A stretch of DNA of 64,000 bases from a virus. This document shows, in pieces, positions 45,041 to 55,229 of this stretch. How positions within the stretch are numbered: position 1 is the first letter of the stretch; every line of letters starts with the position of its first letter. The translations under genes were made by a program, and so were the position numbers. The stretch lies in the IMG/VR virus record IMGVR_UViG_3300013212_000072, positions 17,299-81,298 of that record. One strand, written 5' to 3'. The notes under the pieces were generated by a model, which worked only from the letters and a program-made list of their open reading frames with translations, ran no database searches and had not been told where the DNA came from.

Positions 45041-46654
45041 ATGGCTATTAATATAAAAGAACTTTTTGTAACTGATCTCGATCCAAATAGTGGAGCCTGG
45101 TGGTCTGTTGACAAGGTCGATAAGATTAATTATAATTTTAATCAGTTTTTAAACGGAGGTGCACCAGGACCTCAGGGTACTATCGGAGTAGATGGCGGGT
45201 TTGGTCAAACTGGACCCCAAGGAGACACTGGATATAAAGGTTCCCAAGGTTTTCAAGGGTATCAAGGCTCCGGAATTTTTAATGAGTGGGAATATTTTCC
45301 AGAGGGCGATGGTTTGCCAGGATATTTATCTCCTAGAAAAAATACTATTGGAGTAAATCAATCGGCACCAGTTGCTCTAAGAATAGGATTCCAAGGCAAT
45401 GATACTGGAGTATATAATGTAGGCTCTGCACAACAGGCTACACCTATTCAAATCGTAAAAGCTAGAGATAGTTGGGTTAATTTAAGAGTTGAAGATAACG
45501 GAGGTTTTAATGGTTATAATTTTGGGTTTGATATTGATTGTGGTTGTCCCGGTGATGCGCATTTTAAGATTTCTCCAGGGCTTGCAGGTACTGAATTTAG
45601 AATTATTTATACAGCAGAAAATATAGTACTAAAAACAGGAGATACACATACTTCTTTAATAGATTCAATCACTATCACAAACTCTGAAATTACTGTAAAC
45701 ACAGGAGGAAATTCCGGAGTTCCATTTTTTCTAGGAGAGCCTTCGGGTAAAACTACAAAATCTAAAGATGCATTTATATTTACTACAGGCGCTATAAAAG
45801 ATAGAGTTCTTGTTTCTAATAATACTAATGGAAACGTTGAATGGAAAGATGCTAAAAAAGTCTTTGGTACATTTCCAATAGGTTCTATAATTTCAATTAG
45901 GCCGGATGAATTTAATACTGATCATTTTTGGCTAAATGACTCAGTAGATGTTGCTTCAGGTTCTCTATTAAATAATATATATGGAAGAGGAAAGATAGGT
46001 ACAGATTTTGAAAGATGGTACCTTTGTAATGGAGAGACCTGGGAAACGGAAGAGGGGTTTAATCAATATTTAACGCCAGATCTAAATAATTTTAGTTATA
46101 CCATAAGCGCAAATGGAGGTGCTCAAAGTTTGGTTACAGCGCCTGAGCTGGATCCAATAGTAATTGGAGGATATGATTTAACGATGTATGCAAATACAGA
46201 TATAGATGGATTATACAAAATAGAATTTACTACCCGTATTTTAGATAATGACACATCACCCGGAAATAATACTATTTCTATGCCAATTTCTGGTTCTACG
46301 CATACCGTAAGTTCGATGATTCATATTGTTTATTTAGAAAATCCAAATTTAAAATGGTCAGTTGGTGGAAGTAGCACTCCTCCGGTTACTGTAAATACAA
46401 TTACTTTAACAGAGCCAGGTGCTACCGACGCATTAACATGCAATTTACCACTGACATCTTATTATGATTGGAATGGACCTGATGCAACAACTTGGAATAC
46501 TTTTGAAGTTTCTTCATCAGTATATAAATTGTTTAATCTTAATACCACAATATATGCCCCATCTGGATGGTATACTAATATTTATGGATATCCAATATAT
46601 TGGAGCTCAAGCATTGGTAAATTTACTCAAAGAGGAACTTTATGTACTACGTAA
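45041..46654 (+). CDS. Collagen-repeat tail fibre 1
   Basis: The N-terminal motif VDKINYNFNQFLNGG leads into a collagen-like Gly-X-Y run (GAPGPQGTIGVDGGFGQTGP and on, residues about 43-78), which would form a short triple helix. A beta-rich shaft follows. A collar-like domain starts near residue 275 (VFGTFPIGSIISIRPDEF ... RWYLCNGETW). The same N-terminus and collar recur in the proteins at 46676 and 49952. The distal 200 residues are unique and are the likely receptor-binding part. Confidence 0.8.
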   Translation: MAINIKELFVTDLDPNSGAWWSVDKVDKINYNFNQFLNGGAPGPQGTIGVDGGFGQTGPQGDTGYKGSQGFQGYQGSGIFNEWEYFPEGDGLPGYLSPRKNTIGVNQSAPVALRIGFQGNDTGVYNVGSAQQATPIQIVKARDSWVNLRVEDNGGFNGYNFGFDIDCGCPGDAHFKISPGLAGTEFRIIYTAENIVLKTGDTHTSLIDSITITNSEITVNTGGNSGVPFFLGEPSGKTTKSKDAFIFTTGAIKDRVLVSNNTNGNVEWKDAKKVFGTFPIGSIISIRPDEFNTDHFWLNDSVDVASGSLLNNIYGRGKIGTDFERWYLCNGETWETEEGFNQYLTPDLNNFSYTISANGGAQSLVTAPELDPIVIGGYDLTMYANTDIDGLYKIEFTTRILDNDTSPGNNTISMPISGSTHTVSSMIHIVYLENPNLKWSVGGSSTPPVTVNTITLTEPGATDALTCNLPLTSYYDWNGPDATTWNTFEVSSSVYKLFNLNTTIYAPSGWYTNIYGYPIYWSSSIGKFTQRGTLCTT

Positions 46655-46675
46655 TTAAAATAATATATAATCTAA

Positions 46676-48022
46676 ATGATAATTAACCTTAAACAGATAC
46701 GAGCGCTTGATCCTGATAACATTAAGCTTGACAAAATTAACTATAATTTTGATCAACTTGTTGTCAATAGCGGAGGTCCTAAAGGTTATATAGGACCGGA
46801 TGGAAATGCAGGTCCTCAAGGATTTCAAGGAGCGTTAGGAGTTCAAGGAAATCGAGGAAATCGAGGTGCTCAAGGACCAAATGCAGTCGATACTACTTCG
46901 TATTGGGTGTCAACTCCTGAAAATGCAACGGACATGTCAACCTTGTTTGGTAAACATGTACCTGACTTACCAGAATACTCTCCAGTAATTGCTTCTGGTT
47001 ATATAGACGGAATAGGCGGAGACATTAAATATAATCAGCAACAATTAGATGACGGTTTGCCGACGTATCAATGGGTTATTAATAGAAGAAGCGCTAAAGT
47101 TGCTTCTAATTTAAGGTTCACAAGTGAAGATGTCGTAGAAAATGCATTCGATATTACTATGGATAATTCTGATGGTTTATCTAAATTGTATCTTGGTTTT
47201 ATTAATATCGTAGATTCACAATTAAATTTACAAACGCAAAATCATATTATTAGAAGCACATCATCCGGGGGTGATTTATTTAGTATTGGAACCGGTTCCA
47301 TAAATATGTATACTGATGCTTCATTTGAAAAACCTGTTACATTTAATTCACTATTAAGTATCTCTATTGATTCTCCGGGTGTAGATAAAATCGTAACGGC
47401 TGAGGATGTTACGGGTAGTGTAACTTTTAAAACTTCAGGAGAAATTGGCGGTAGTGTTAAAATTGGTACAATTATTTCTATATTACCTTCAGTATTTGAA
47501 AGTTCATTTGCGTTTATCGATGGCCAATTTATAGATACATCCTTAAATCCAAATGCGCCATTGCAAATAAGAGTAGGTGCTGGGATTGGAGATTATGAAG
47601 GTTGGTATATATGCAATGGGCAAACATGGACTGATGGTTCTACATCAATTACAGTTCCTGAGCTTAATTCATTTTCATATCAAATTTTATCAAACCCAAT
47701 TTCTCTAGATCCCAATAGTCAGGGTTATATAGGTGTAGTTAATGATGAAGTTTCACTAATAGGAGGTTCCAATATATCAGTATCTGCTAGTATCCCCCTG
47801 GGTGCAACTAGTGCAATATATAATAATTCTCTTACTAATAATTCAAATGATCCGCAAATTTCAACAAGTGTATCCGGTGGACAATTTAAAATTAAAAAGT
47901 TACCTCAAATTATTTATTTAGAAAATATTAATCTATGGTGGTCGCAGTTAGGCAATGGACAAACTTTATTAAGTGACTATTCAAGTGCTGATTATGTATT
48001 ACAAGATTATGATGCATCTTAA
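46676..48022 (+). CDS. Collagen-repeat tail fibre 2
   Basis: Same design as the fibre at 45041: LDPDNIKLDKINYNFDQLV, then a collagen-like run (GPKGYIGPDGNAGPQGFQGA), a beta shaft and a collar-like segment (GTIISILPSVFES ... GWYICNGQTW). At 448 aa it is the shortest of the three and lacks a long unique tip. It ends shortly after IIYLENINLWWS, a motif all three share. A TATATAAT box ends four bases before the ATG. Confidence 0.8.
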   Translation: MIINLKQIRALDPDNIKLDKINYNFDQLVVNSGGPKGYIGPDGNAGPQGFQGALGVQGNRGNRGAQGPNAVDTTSYWVSTPENATDMSTLFGKHVPDLPEYSPVIASGYIDGIGGDIKYNQQQLDDGLPTYQWVINRRSAKVASNLRFTSEDVVENAFDITMDNSDGLSKLYLGFINIVDSQLNLQTQNHIIRSTSSGGDLFSIGTGSINMYTDASFEKPVTFNSLLSISIDSPGVDKIVTAEDVTGSVTFKTSGEIGGSVKIGTIISILPSVFESSFAFIDGQFIDTSLNPNAPLQIRVGAGIGDYEGWYICNGQTWTDGSTSITVPELNSFSYQILSNPISLDPNSQGYIGVVNDEVSLIGGSNISVSASIPLGATSAIYNNSLTNNSNDPQISTSVSGGQFKIKKLPQIIYLENINLWWSQLGNGQTLLSDYSSADYVLQDYDAS

Positions 48023-48041
48023 CTAAAATTAAAATAAAAAT

Positions 48042-48611
48042 ATGGCAAAATACAACGATATATCAACAGATATTTTAAATAAATTACCATCTGGATATCC
48101 AGATGGTATCGGTATAACAGCAGAAAAGCACAGAGAGGTTGAAACTTCTATATTGAATTTTGCAAAAAGCCAATGGCAAATTGGTGACATAAAAGAGGTA
48201 GATTGCACGGATGCATATATAGCAGCTAACTTTATTGGAGGAACTGGTCCTACGGCAGGACTTGGGATTATTGGAGGTGATAGAGAGGGATGGGCAATCT
48301 GTAATGGTAATAATTTAACAGTAAACCTAACAGGTAGAGTTTGTATTGCCTATGGAACCAATCCACCGGGCGGAATAGATTCGTTTCCAACAGTAGGTGC
48401 TACTGGAGGTTCAAAGGATTCGGTTGTTGTCGATCATACCCATACCTTTAATACACGTACGGAAATTTTAAATCTTGATGATGATAATAATTCAACTTCA
48501 AATATAACTGATGTTACAAAGACAACTGGAACAGCAAGTGGTGGTGTTCCAGGCATTGATAAAAATATGCAACCTTATATAGTTACTCTCTTTATTCAAA
48601 AAATATCATAA
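48042..48611 (+). CDS. Tail collar/tip protein, tandem paralogue A
   Basis: First of three consecutive paralogues of about 190 aa. Shared parts are WQIGDIKEVDCTDAYIAANF, GGDREGWAICNGNN, GGSKDSVVVDHTHTF (an HxH metal-type motif) and the C-terminal DKNMQPYIVTLFIQK typical of phage tail collar and microcystin-dependent-like proteins. The region just after HTHTF differs most and would form the exposed tip. Probably trimeric and distal on a short fibre. Confidence 0.78.
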   Translation: MAKYNDISTDILNKLPSGYPDGIGITAEKHREVETSILNFAKSQWQIGDIKEVDCTDAYIAANFIGGTGPTAGLGIIGGDREGWAICNGNNLTVNLTGRVCIAYGTNPPGGIDSFPTVGATGGSKDSVVVDHTHTFNTRTEILNLDDDNNSTSNITDVTKTTGTASGGVPGIDKNMQPYIVTLFIQKIS

Positions 48612-48677
48612 TAAATAAACTTAAATTATTTTTTTACAAGATTATAATATTCTTAAATAAAAATAAAAATAAAAAAC

Positions 48678-49256
48678 ATGGCAATATACAAAACGTATGG
48701 TACTGTAGAAAGTTCTATTAAATCAAAATTAGCTCCTGGAACAGAAATAACAGCAGATAGGCATCGACAAGTTGAAAATGATATATTAGATTTTGCAGAA
48801 AACCGATGGTTAACAGGTGACATAAAAAAAGTGTTCTGTACAACTCAATATATCGAAGATAACTTTGAAACAAGCGGGCCTAATGTTGGCAAGGGAAAAG
48901 TCGGTGGTGATAGAGAAGGATGGGCTATCTGTAATGGAAACAATGGAACAAAAAACCGAACAGGTATAGTTTCTATCGGATACGGATCATTGCCCTTTGG
49001 TTGGGTATCAGCTAATTTTTCATCAGCAGGTGTCGCTGGAGGTTCAAAAGACGCGGTTGTTGTTACACATACACATACCTTTGAAAAATGGGATGCAACA
49101 AATGGTCGGTGGTGGAATTATCCTCCTAAACTCAAAACAACAGGACCAACTGAGACACAACAGACAACAGGAGGTGCAAGTAATGGTGTTCCAGGTACTG
49201 ATAAAAATATGCAACCCTATATAGTTATCTTGTTTATTCAAAGAGTACCATACTAG
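48678..49256 (+). CDS. Tail collar/tip protein, tandem paralogue B
   Basis: Second paralogue (192 aa), with the same blocks GDIKKVFCTTQYIEDNF, GGDREGWAICNGNNGTKNRT, GGSKDAVVVTHTHTF and DKNMQPYIVILFIQ. Its DNA is nearly identical to paralogue C around the CNGNNGTKNRT block, which suggests a recent duplication or exchange. The leader (48612-48677) is also repeated before paralogue C (49257-49320). Confidence 0.78.
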   Translation: MAIYKTYGTVESSIKSKLAPGTEITADRHRQVENDILDFAENRWLTGDIKKVFCTTQYIEDNFETSGPNVGKGKVGGDREGWAICNGNNGTKNRTGIVSIGYGSLPFGWVSANFSSAGVAGGSKDAVVVTHTHTFEKWDATNGRWWNYPPKLKTTGPTETQQTTGGASNGVPGTDKNMQPYIVILFIQRVPY

Positions 49257-49320
49257 ATAAACTTAGATTATGTTTTTTACAAGATTATAGTATATCTTAA
49301 ATATAAATAAAAATAAAAAT

Positions 49321-49902
49321 ATGATAACATATAACGAAGTTTTATCAAATATTCAGAATAAATTAGCGGATAGCGATAATATAAAAGCATTAAGACATCA
49401 AGATGTTAATTTAAGTATTTTAAATTTTACAGATATTCAATGGCTGACCGGCGATATAAAAGAAATAGATTGTACTAATGCATATATTAATCTCAACTTT
49501 GAAACAGCCGGGACTAATATTGGCAAAGGAAAGGTCGGTGGCGAAAGAGAAGGATGGGCTATTTGTAATGGAAACAATGGAACAAAAAACCGAACAGGTA
49601 GAGTTTCTGTTGGATACGGATCATCGCCCTTTGGTTGGGTATCAGCTATTTTTTCATCAATAGGCCCAAATAATTACACTCCAGTCTACGGAGGTTCAAA
49701 AGATGCAGTTGTTGTCGAACACACACATAATTATCAAACTAGGGGAGGAACTCTATATAATGGTGAAGATTCTAACAAATTCCGAGATAATTCGACTAAC
49801 CCGGGTCCTTTTAACACATATACTACTGATCCAACAGGAGTTTCAGGTACTGATAAAAACCTGCAACCATATATAGTTACGCTATTTATTCAAAAACTAT
49901 AA
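49321..49902 (+). CDS. Tail collar/tip protein, tandem paralogue C
   Basis: Third paralogue (193 aa). It keeps GDIKEIDCTNAYINLNF, GGEREGWAICNGNNGTKNRT, GGSKDAVVVEHTHNY and DKNLQPYIVTLFIQKL. It differs from B by a short insert (GPNNYTPVYGG) and a new segment after HTHNY. Three alternatives side by side could let the phage change host range by recombination, but all three look intact and could be built together. Confidence 0.78.
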   Translation: MITYNEVLSNIQNKLADSDNIKALRHQDVNLSILNFTDIQWLTGDIKEIDCTNAYINLNFETAGTNIGKGKVGGEREGWAICNGNNGTKNRTGRVSVGYGSSPFGWVSAIFSSIGPNNYTPVYGGSKDAVVVEHTHNYQTRGGTLYNGEDSNKFRDNSTNPGPFNTYTTDPTGVSGTDKNLQPYIVTLFIQKL

Positions 49903-49951
49903 TAGGTATGCTCTCTGAAAATTAGAATATATAATCTAAATATAGATAGGT

Positions 49952-52339
49952 ATGCCAATTATTCTTAAACATATAAACACTTTAGATTCCGACAGTATTA
50001 AACTTGATGATGTCAATTATAATTTTGATCAACTTGTTGCAAATGGCGGAGGACCCCGAGGCCCTCAAGGTCCTATTGGAGAAACTGGAACTCAAGGTAC
50101 TTCCGGAAAGGAGGGAGTTCAAGGACCTATAGGAGATACTGGATTTCAAGGAACTCAAGGTGCTGTTTCTGATAACTATTGGAAAAAAATAAATTCAGGG
50201 GTAATTGAAGCCGAAACTTTAATTCCTATTCATACAACGGGCGACCAGTTTGCTCCGGTAATAAAAATTGGATATGTTGAAACTGACCTGGAATATGGAG
50301 AAAAACTACAATTAGTCGGAGGAAAAACTCCGTATCAATGGAATATTAATAGAAGACCTTATTCTTCTTCAAATTTACAATTCTTAAATAGCGCGGTTTT
50401 TGGAAAGCAATATGATTTTCAATTAAAAGCTATAAGTAAAAAGAATCAAATGACAATAGGGTTTTTAGACCCTACAAACTCAACAAGTATTTATATTTCT
50501 GAAGGTGTCAGTTTTAAAAGTTCAAATTCTATTAGATCTGCTGATAGCTTATATGTTTCTTCGAGTGAATCATTCTTTAAAAATGCTACAGTTTTTAATT
50601 CACCTGCTGTTATAAAAGATAATTTAATTATTGAAAATGCACTTGCAGATACTGATAAAGTTGCTATTTGCAGTAATGATACAGGTCTTGTTAAATTTAA
50701 AAGTATACAAGAAATTGAAGGAACAGTTCCCTTTGGAACTATAATTTCGATAATGCCTTCTATATTTTCAGAAAATGGTAATTTTATTAATAGTGAAACT
50801 GTTGTGCCAGATAATGATTTTCCACTACAGCTTTCTGTCGGTAAAGGGGTCGGATCTTACGCAGGATGGTATCTTTGCAATGGAAAAGAATGGACTAATG
50901 GGGTTGATAGTTATCAAGTTCCCTCACTAGGACAATTTAATTATACAATTGATGATAATAGTTTTACAGCAACATCAAATAGTCAAGGTGGTGCATCATC
51001 TTCTCCTTCTTTGCCTATACATATTACAGGAGGATCAGATATAGATATGACAGCGACGTCACAATCAATTTCAGTTTATAATGTCACATCTACAGTAAGT
51101 ACCTCTAGCGTTAATGCTAGTGCTAGTACTGGAACGACTTTTAGAATTAAACAATTACCACAGATTATTTATTTAAACGATGCTGATTTATATTGGTCCG
51201 ACGCGGGAACAGGACAAAATCCTGCAGTTCCATTAACGTTTTTATTAGATGATACAAATACAACTGCGTCAAAATTAAGTCCAGACCCTTATACTTTTAA
51301 AAATATAACTAATCAAGGCGAAGGTGATTCCTATACATTTACAACAACTATCACCGCGCCACTTGGGTATTATTGGCTGACTCCTCCGGATCCAGAAGAT
51401 ATTACTGGATTACCAGGATATGCAACAATTACAGGTATAACTCTAGGTCCTGGAACAAAACCAACAACAATTAATGTGTCTGTTAGCATTGTTGGTCATC
51501 CATCAACTACAACAGTATCAACTTTAAATATTAATACAACCCCATTTATTATTTCATTTTCTACGGAAATAACGTTAAATAGGCATGATGGTATAACTCC
51601 AGTTGTTAAATATTCATATGATACCCCTGAATCAACTCCTATTCAATATAATTTTGTTACAGGATATACGTTTCAACTTGTGCTTACTGCTAACGCAGGA
51701 TATACATTTAAACCTAGTCAATTTCAAGGAATATTTGGACTAATCTCGTATGATGGAGGGTTGCTTTGGTCTCCGCCTGCAGGGGGAGGAACCATAACTA
51801 TTATAGATTATGCTCTATCTAATGCTGGTACAACACTAACAATTAATCTTAGTTTGACTGGAGTTCCTTTAACTGGATATTTAACAACACAAGGATATAC
51901 TATATTTATAGATACTTACAATACTCTTCCTAGTATATCTTATAAATCTGAAGATTTTATAACCATTACTAGAGATGGTAATGGACAAGGATTTGTAAGT
52001 GAAGACATGTATATATCAAATAACACGTCTTCAACCGTTTATATATTTATAGGCATACAACAATACCTAGGACCTCTTTTAATACCGGTATCATCTACTA
52101 TTTCCGCAGGTTACTATACTCTTAATATAATTGGGTTTGTACAAGACTCTGTGTCAGTTACCGCACAAACTGCAACTAATACATATTATAGCCCTACATC
52201 GATTACAGTATTACCAGGAGAAACTTTATATGGAACTTTTTATAGAAATGCAACATCAGATAACGCACACAGCGTATCAATGTATTGGTCTAGCACACCA
52301 ACGGGAATAACAAAAACATTATTAACATACATACCATGA
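49952..52339 (+). CDS. Collagen-repeat tail fibre 3 with Ig-like tip domains
   Basis: LDSDSIKLDDVNYNFDQLVA and a collagen-like run (GPRGPQGPIGETGTQGTSGK) match the other two fibres. The collar-like part (GTIISIMPSIFSENG ... GWYLCNGKEW) lies near residue 260. The C-terminal 380 residues are an extension rich in Thr, Ser, Ile and Tyr, with repeated beta-sandwich-like units (GYTFQLVLTANAGYTFKPSQ). It overlaps the spanin-like gene by 4 bases. Confidence 0.8.
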   Translation: MPIILKHINTLDSDSIKLDDVNYNFDQLVANGGGPRGPQGPIGETGTQGTSGKEGVQGPIGDTGFQGTQGAVSDNYWKKINSGVIEAETLIPIHTTGDQFAPVIKIGYVETDLEYGEKLQLVGGKTPYQWNINRRPYSSSNLQFLNSAVFGKQYDFQLKAISKKNQMTIGFLDPTNSTSIYISEGVSFKSSNSIRSADSLYVSSSESFFKNATVFNSPAVIKDNLIIENALADTDKVAICSNDTGLVKFKSIQEIEGTVPFGTIISIMPSIFSENGNFINSETVVPDNDFPLQLSVGKGVGSYAGWYLCNGKEWTNGVDSYQVPSLGQFNYTIDDNSFTATSNSQGGASSSPSLPIHITGGSDIDMTATSQSISVYNVTSTVSTSSVNASASTGTTFRIKQLPQIIYLNDADLYWSDAGTGQNPAVPLTFLLDDTNTTASKLSPDPYTFKNITNQGEGDSYTFTTTITAPLGYYWLTPPDPEDITGLPGYATITGITLGPGTKPTTINVSVSIVGHPSTTTVSTLNINTTPFIISFSTEITLNRHDGITPVVKYSYDTPESTPIQYNFVTGYTFQLVLTANAGYTFKPSQFQGIFGLISYDGGLLWSPPAGGGTITIIDYALSNAGTTLTINLSLTGVPLTGYLTTQGYTIFIDTYNTLPSISYKSEDFITITRDGNGQGFVSEDMYISNNTSSTVYIFIGIQQYLGPLLIPVSSTISAGYYTLNIIGFVQDSVSVTAQTATNTYYSPTSITVLPGETLYGTFYRNATSDNAHSVSMYWSSTPTGITKTLLTYIP

Positions 52340-53148
52340 TAGATTTTAAAAAATACATTCCGACAAACTGGAACACTATCCAATTTATAGTCCTAGCGGT
52401 GCTTGTTTTATTATTAACATATCAATGTGATAGAAATTCAACCCTTAAACAGGACGCTGAAAATGCGCAAAAGGTTGCAACCCGAAATTATAACAATCTT
52501 AAAGCCTCTCAAGATACTATTAAATTTGAAAGAAATAAGAATGGGGAATTAGTAGCAATTAAATTAGCATATGAGTTTGATATAAATACTCTAACCTCTG
52601 AAAATAAAAAGGTTATTGCAGAGTATCAAAAATCTTTGGGTCTCAATAAAGACCTTAAAGGGGTAAATTCACTCTTAAGAGCCGAAATTAAATTAAAAGA
52701 TTCTATTATTAATGCCCAAAGTTCAGTGACACAAAAAACTGATTCAACTGCTACGATATCGATTAGTGATGAAAAAAATTGGGATAAATATAATTGGAGG
52801 AAGTTCAATGCGACTATTGATATTTTAAGAAATAAAAAGACTAACAATATCTCAGTTGTTTCAAATAAATTTAACTTTGAACAAGGAATTGAACTTAAGG
52901 CTGCAATTATAAATGAAGATGGTGTTAACAAATTAAAAATTACATCAACATCTCCTGGATTATTATTTACTAATATTGAAAATATTAATTTAGTTAATGA
53001 CAAATTGAATCAAAAACTTGAAAAATCAGGATGGTCACTTGGGGTTGGGGTTGGTTATGGAATCAACCTAAATAATAATCAAGTTGTTGGTATTGGACCA
53101 TCGATAAATGTAGGACTTATATGGTCTCCAAAATGGCTTAGGTTTTAA
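52336..53148 (+). CDS. Membrane-anchored coiled-coil protein, spanin-like
   Basis: One N-terminal transmembrane segment (TIQFIVLAVLVLLLTY, residues about 14-30) is followed by a long charged coiled coil (about 35-130). The last 45 residues have WSLGVGVGYGINLNNNQVVG and end WSPKWLRF, a beta-hairpin, outer-membrane-like signature. This layout resembles spanin-type lysis proteins of phages of Gram-negative Bacteroidota, which span the periplasm. It sits directly after the fibres, where lysis genes are often found. No holin or endolysin is seen nearby. Confidence 0.6.
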   Translation: MIDFKKYIPTNWNTIQFIVLAVLVLLLTYQCDRNSTLKQDAENAQKVATRNYNNLKASQDTIKFERNKNGELVAIKLAYEFDINTLTSENKKVIAEYQKSLGLNKDLKGVNSLLRAEIKLKDSIINAQSSVTQKTDSTATISISDEKNWDKYNWRKFNATIDILRNKKTNNISVVSNKFNFEQGIELKAAIINEDGVNKLKITSTSPGLLFTNIENINLVNDKLNQKLEKSGWSLGVGVGYGINLNNNQVVGIGPSINVGLIWSPKWLRF

Positions 53149-53162
53149 AAAATTATAGAGTA

Positions 53163-55229
53163 ATGGCAAAATCATCAAGATTCGTTAAATTAGACGACGA
53201 CGTATTATTAGAATTCATGTATCATGACCAATCAACACCTGATTTGGTCAGAATCGAAAATGACAATAATGGAAGTCAAATTAAATATTTAGATGTAGTT
53301 GCTGAAGATGCTAGCGGATCAAGGTTTTTAATACATGAACTTGGAGCATCTGTTGTAGAATTTACAGTGGAGACTTCAAATGAATTTGTTGTTATTAATA
53401 ATTTTGCTTCTAGAATGTTATTGCTAAAAAATGGAAGTACTTATAAATTTGATTTAAGTGATATTACTATTAATAATCTAGCAGGATTTAATATTCCAGG
53501 AGGAAATGGTTATTTAGATGGAACTACATATATCTATACACCAACAACTAATGGTAAATATTCTTATGAATATACAAATTTAGCAGGTGCTGGATTTATT
53601 GGAGGAGAAATTCAAGTTTCAGATCGTGCAAGTTCCCTATTTTCAATTCCATTAGCAGACACTGGAAATGATATTAGAACCGGAGCAGGACAATCTGGAA
53701 GATATTACGCAGTTCCTACTCAAGAAGCAGGAACATGGGCACTTCTTGAAAATGAATTAAACTACTTAGATTCTACTGAATGGACTGGAACAATTAAAAA
53801 TGATTTTGGAGTAGTTTCTGATACAATCGTTCCATCAGTATTATATGACACTATTAGATTACATTTAAGAACTGGATATTCTTTTAGCGGTAGAGGTTAC
53901 GATGGATTCCTATTTCAAACAAAAGTTAAAAGAAATTCTGGAGTCTATAATTATTTTAATTCAACCGTTTATTTAAACTATTCAAATTTTGAAATTCAAA
54001 ACCCAAATCCATTTATATTAGGAGAATCTTCGTATTCTAAATATATTGAAATAAAGGTTCCTTCATTAGTTGAAATGTTTGGATCCGGTACAACTCAAAA
54101 TCAATTATTTAAAAATACATTCTTTGGAGTATCTGGAGATGATTCAATTCCAACAACTGCAAACTATGAATTCGATTTTAAATTAATTGATAGCGTAGTT
54201 ACTCTTGGAGGTTATGAGTATATTAATATTGCTGAAGGAAAATCATTAACATTATCGCAAGAAGATGAGTATACTGATATTTCAGTTAATGTTGAGCATG
54301 CTACCGATGGAGATTATTTTAAAATCTATGGTACTTATAATGGAAATCAAGCTCTATTTGAAAATTATATAACCGGAAGAATTGCAACTTCTGGAGATGA
54401 CATTACTATATTCTACGAAGTTCAAGTTGCAGAACAACTGGGTCTTAATTATATTAATACCTTCAACAACACCTTTACACAAACTTCAAATTATGATGAG
54501 GCTATTGTATTCAGACCGGTTATTATGAACTCCTCGGTTTCAAGTAACTTCTTAATATCGATTAATATGAGAATTTATAATGAAACTGATAATACTCAAA
54601 TCGTAAAGACAGCTTCTTTAATATATGTAGAACCAAAAAAATATGGAAAGAGACTATTAAAACTGGCTCTTAATTCTAATTTTGCGCCAAGCGTAGTTTA
54701 TAATACCTTACCAAATACAAGTGTTAATAGAGAACTTAATCAATTTGTAAATTCTATCCGCCCTAGTGTTGGAGAAACTAAATATGTTCCTGTTGCCCTT
54801 GATACTTATAGAATTATGGGAGGAAGTACTCAAGTAACAGTTGATGGCGCTGCAGTAAATGATATGACATCTATAGATTACAAAAAAGAAGGAGATGGAA
54901 TTATTACGCTTTCAAAGGTTTCTGATAATTATATTAAATTTAAAGTTGCACAACCCGACGGAGATTCGATGAAAAGTGTCAGTCTAGTTAATGCTGAAGA
55001 CCTGATACTTATTATTAAAAGTGGAACAATTGAACAACAAATATCTCACGACCCTAGTTTTCCAGGAGTCGACCTAGGAGTTGGAGAAGTTTTCTTTAAA
55101 GTACCAAAAAGTGTAGCAGTTCGATTTGACCAAAGTGATACAAATCAAAATGCAGACAAATTTTATATTAACATAAAAAATGGAAGTACTGAATCACTAC
55201 TGTACTACGGAAATGTAAACATCGTATAA
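53163..55229 (+). CDS. Large virion structural protein (688 aa)
   Basis: Beta-rich throughout, with many Gly, Asn, Thr and Tyr, no Cys-rich region and no membrane segment. The start MAKSSRFVKLDDDVLLEFMY is followed by several domains of Ig-like appearance. It shares 1 base with the tail-tube-like gene downstream. Possibly a tail or capsid decoration protein. No family recognised. Confidence 0.62.
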   Translation: MAKSSRFVKLDDDVLLEFMYHDQSTPDLVRIENDNNGSQIKYLDVVAEDASGSRFLIHELGASVVEFTVETSNEFVVINNFASRMLLLKNGSTYKFDLSDITINNLAGFNIPGGNGYLDGTTYIYTPTTNGKYSYEYTNLAGAGFIGGEIQVSDRASSLFSIPLADTGNDIRTGAGQSGRYYAVPTQEAGTWALLENELNYLDSTEWTGTIKNDFGVVSDTIVPSVLYDTIRLHLRTGYSFSGRGYDGFLFQTKVKRNSGVYNYFNSTVYLNYSNFEIQNPNPFILGESSYSKYIEIKVPSLVEMFGSGTTQNQLFKNTFFGVSGDDSIPTTANYEFDFKLIDSVVTLGGYEYINIAEGKSLTLSQEDEYTDISVNVEHATDGDYFKIYGTYNGNQALFENYITGRIATSGDDITIFYEVQVAEQLGLNYINTFNNTFTQTSNYDEAIVFRPVIMNSSVSSNFLISINMRIYNETDNTQIVKTASLIYVEPKKYGKRLLKLALNSNFAPSVVYNTLPNTSVNRELNQFVNSIRPSVGETKYVPVALDTYRIMGGSTQVTVDGAAVNDMTSIDYKKEGDGIITLSKVSDNYIKFKVAQPDGDSMKSVSLVNAEDLILIIKSGTIEQQISHDPSFPGVDLGVGEVFFKVPKSVAVRFDQSDTNQNADKFYINIKNGSTESLLYYGNVNIV

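Noticed and set aside
48655-48677. Short A-rich direct repeats that might suggest a CRISPR or iteron array
   Set aside because: They are simple AAATA-type repeats in a leader, without spacers or a conserved repeat unit of the right length. No CRISPR array was found.
48042-49902. Diversity-generating retroelement targeting the tip genes
   Set aside because: No reverse transcriptase gene or template repeat is present in the window, and differences between copies are not restricted to adenines. Simple duplication and recombination is enough.
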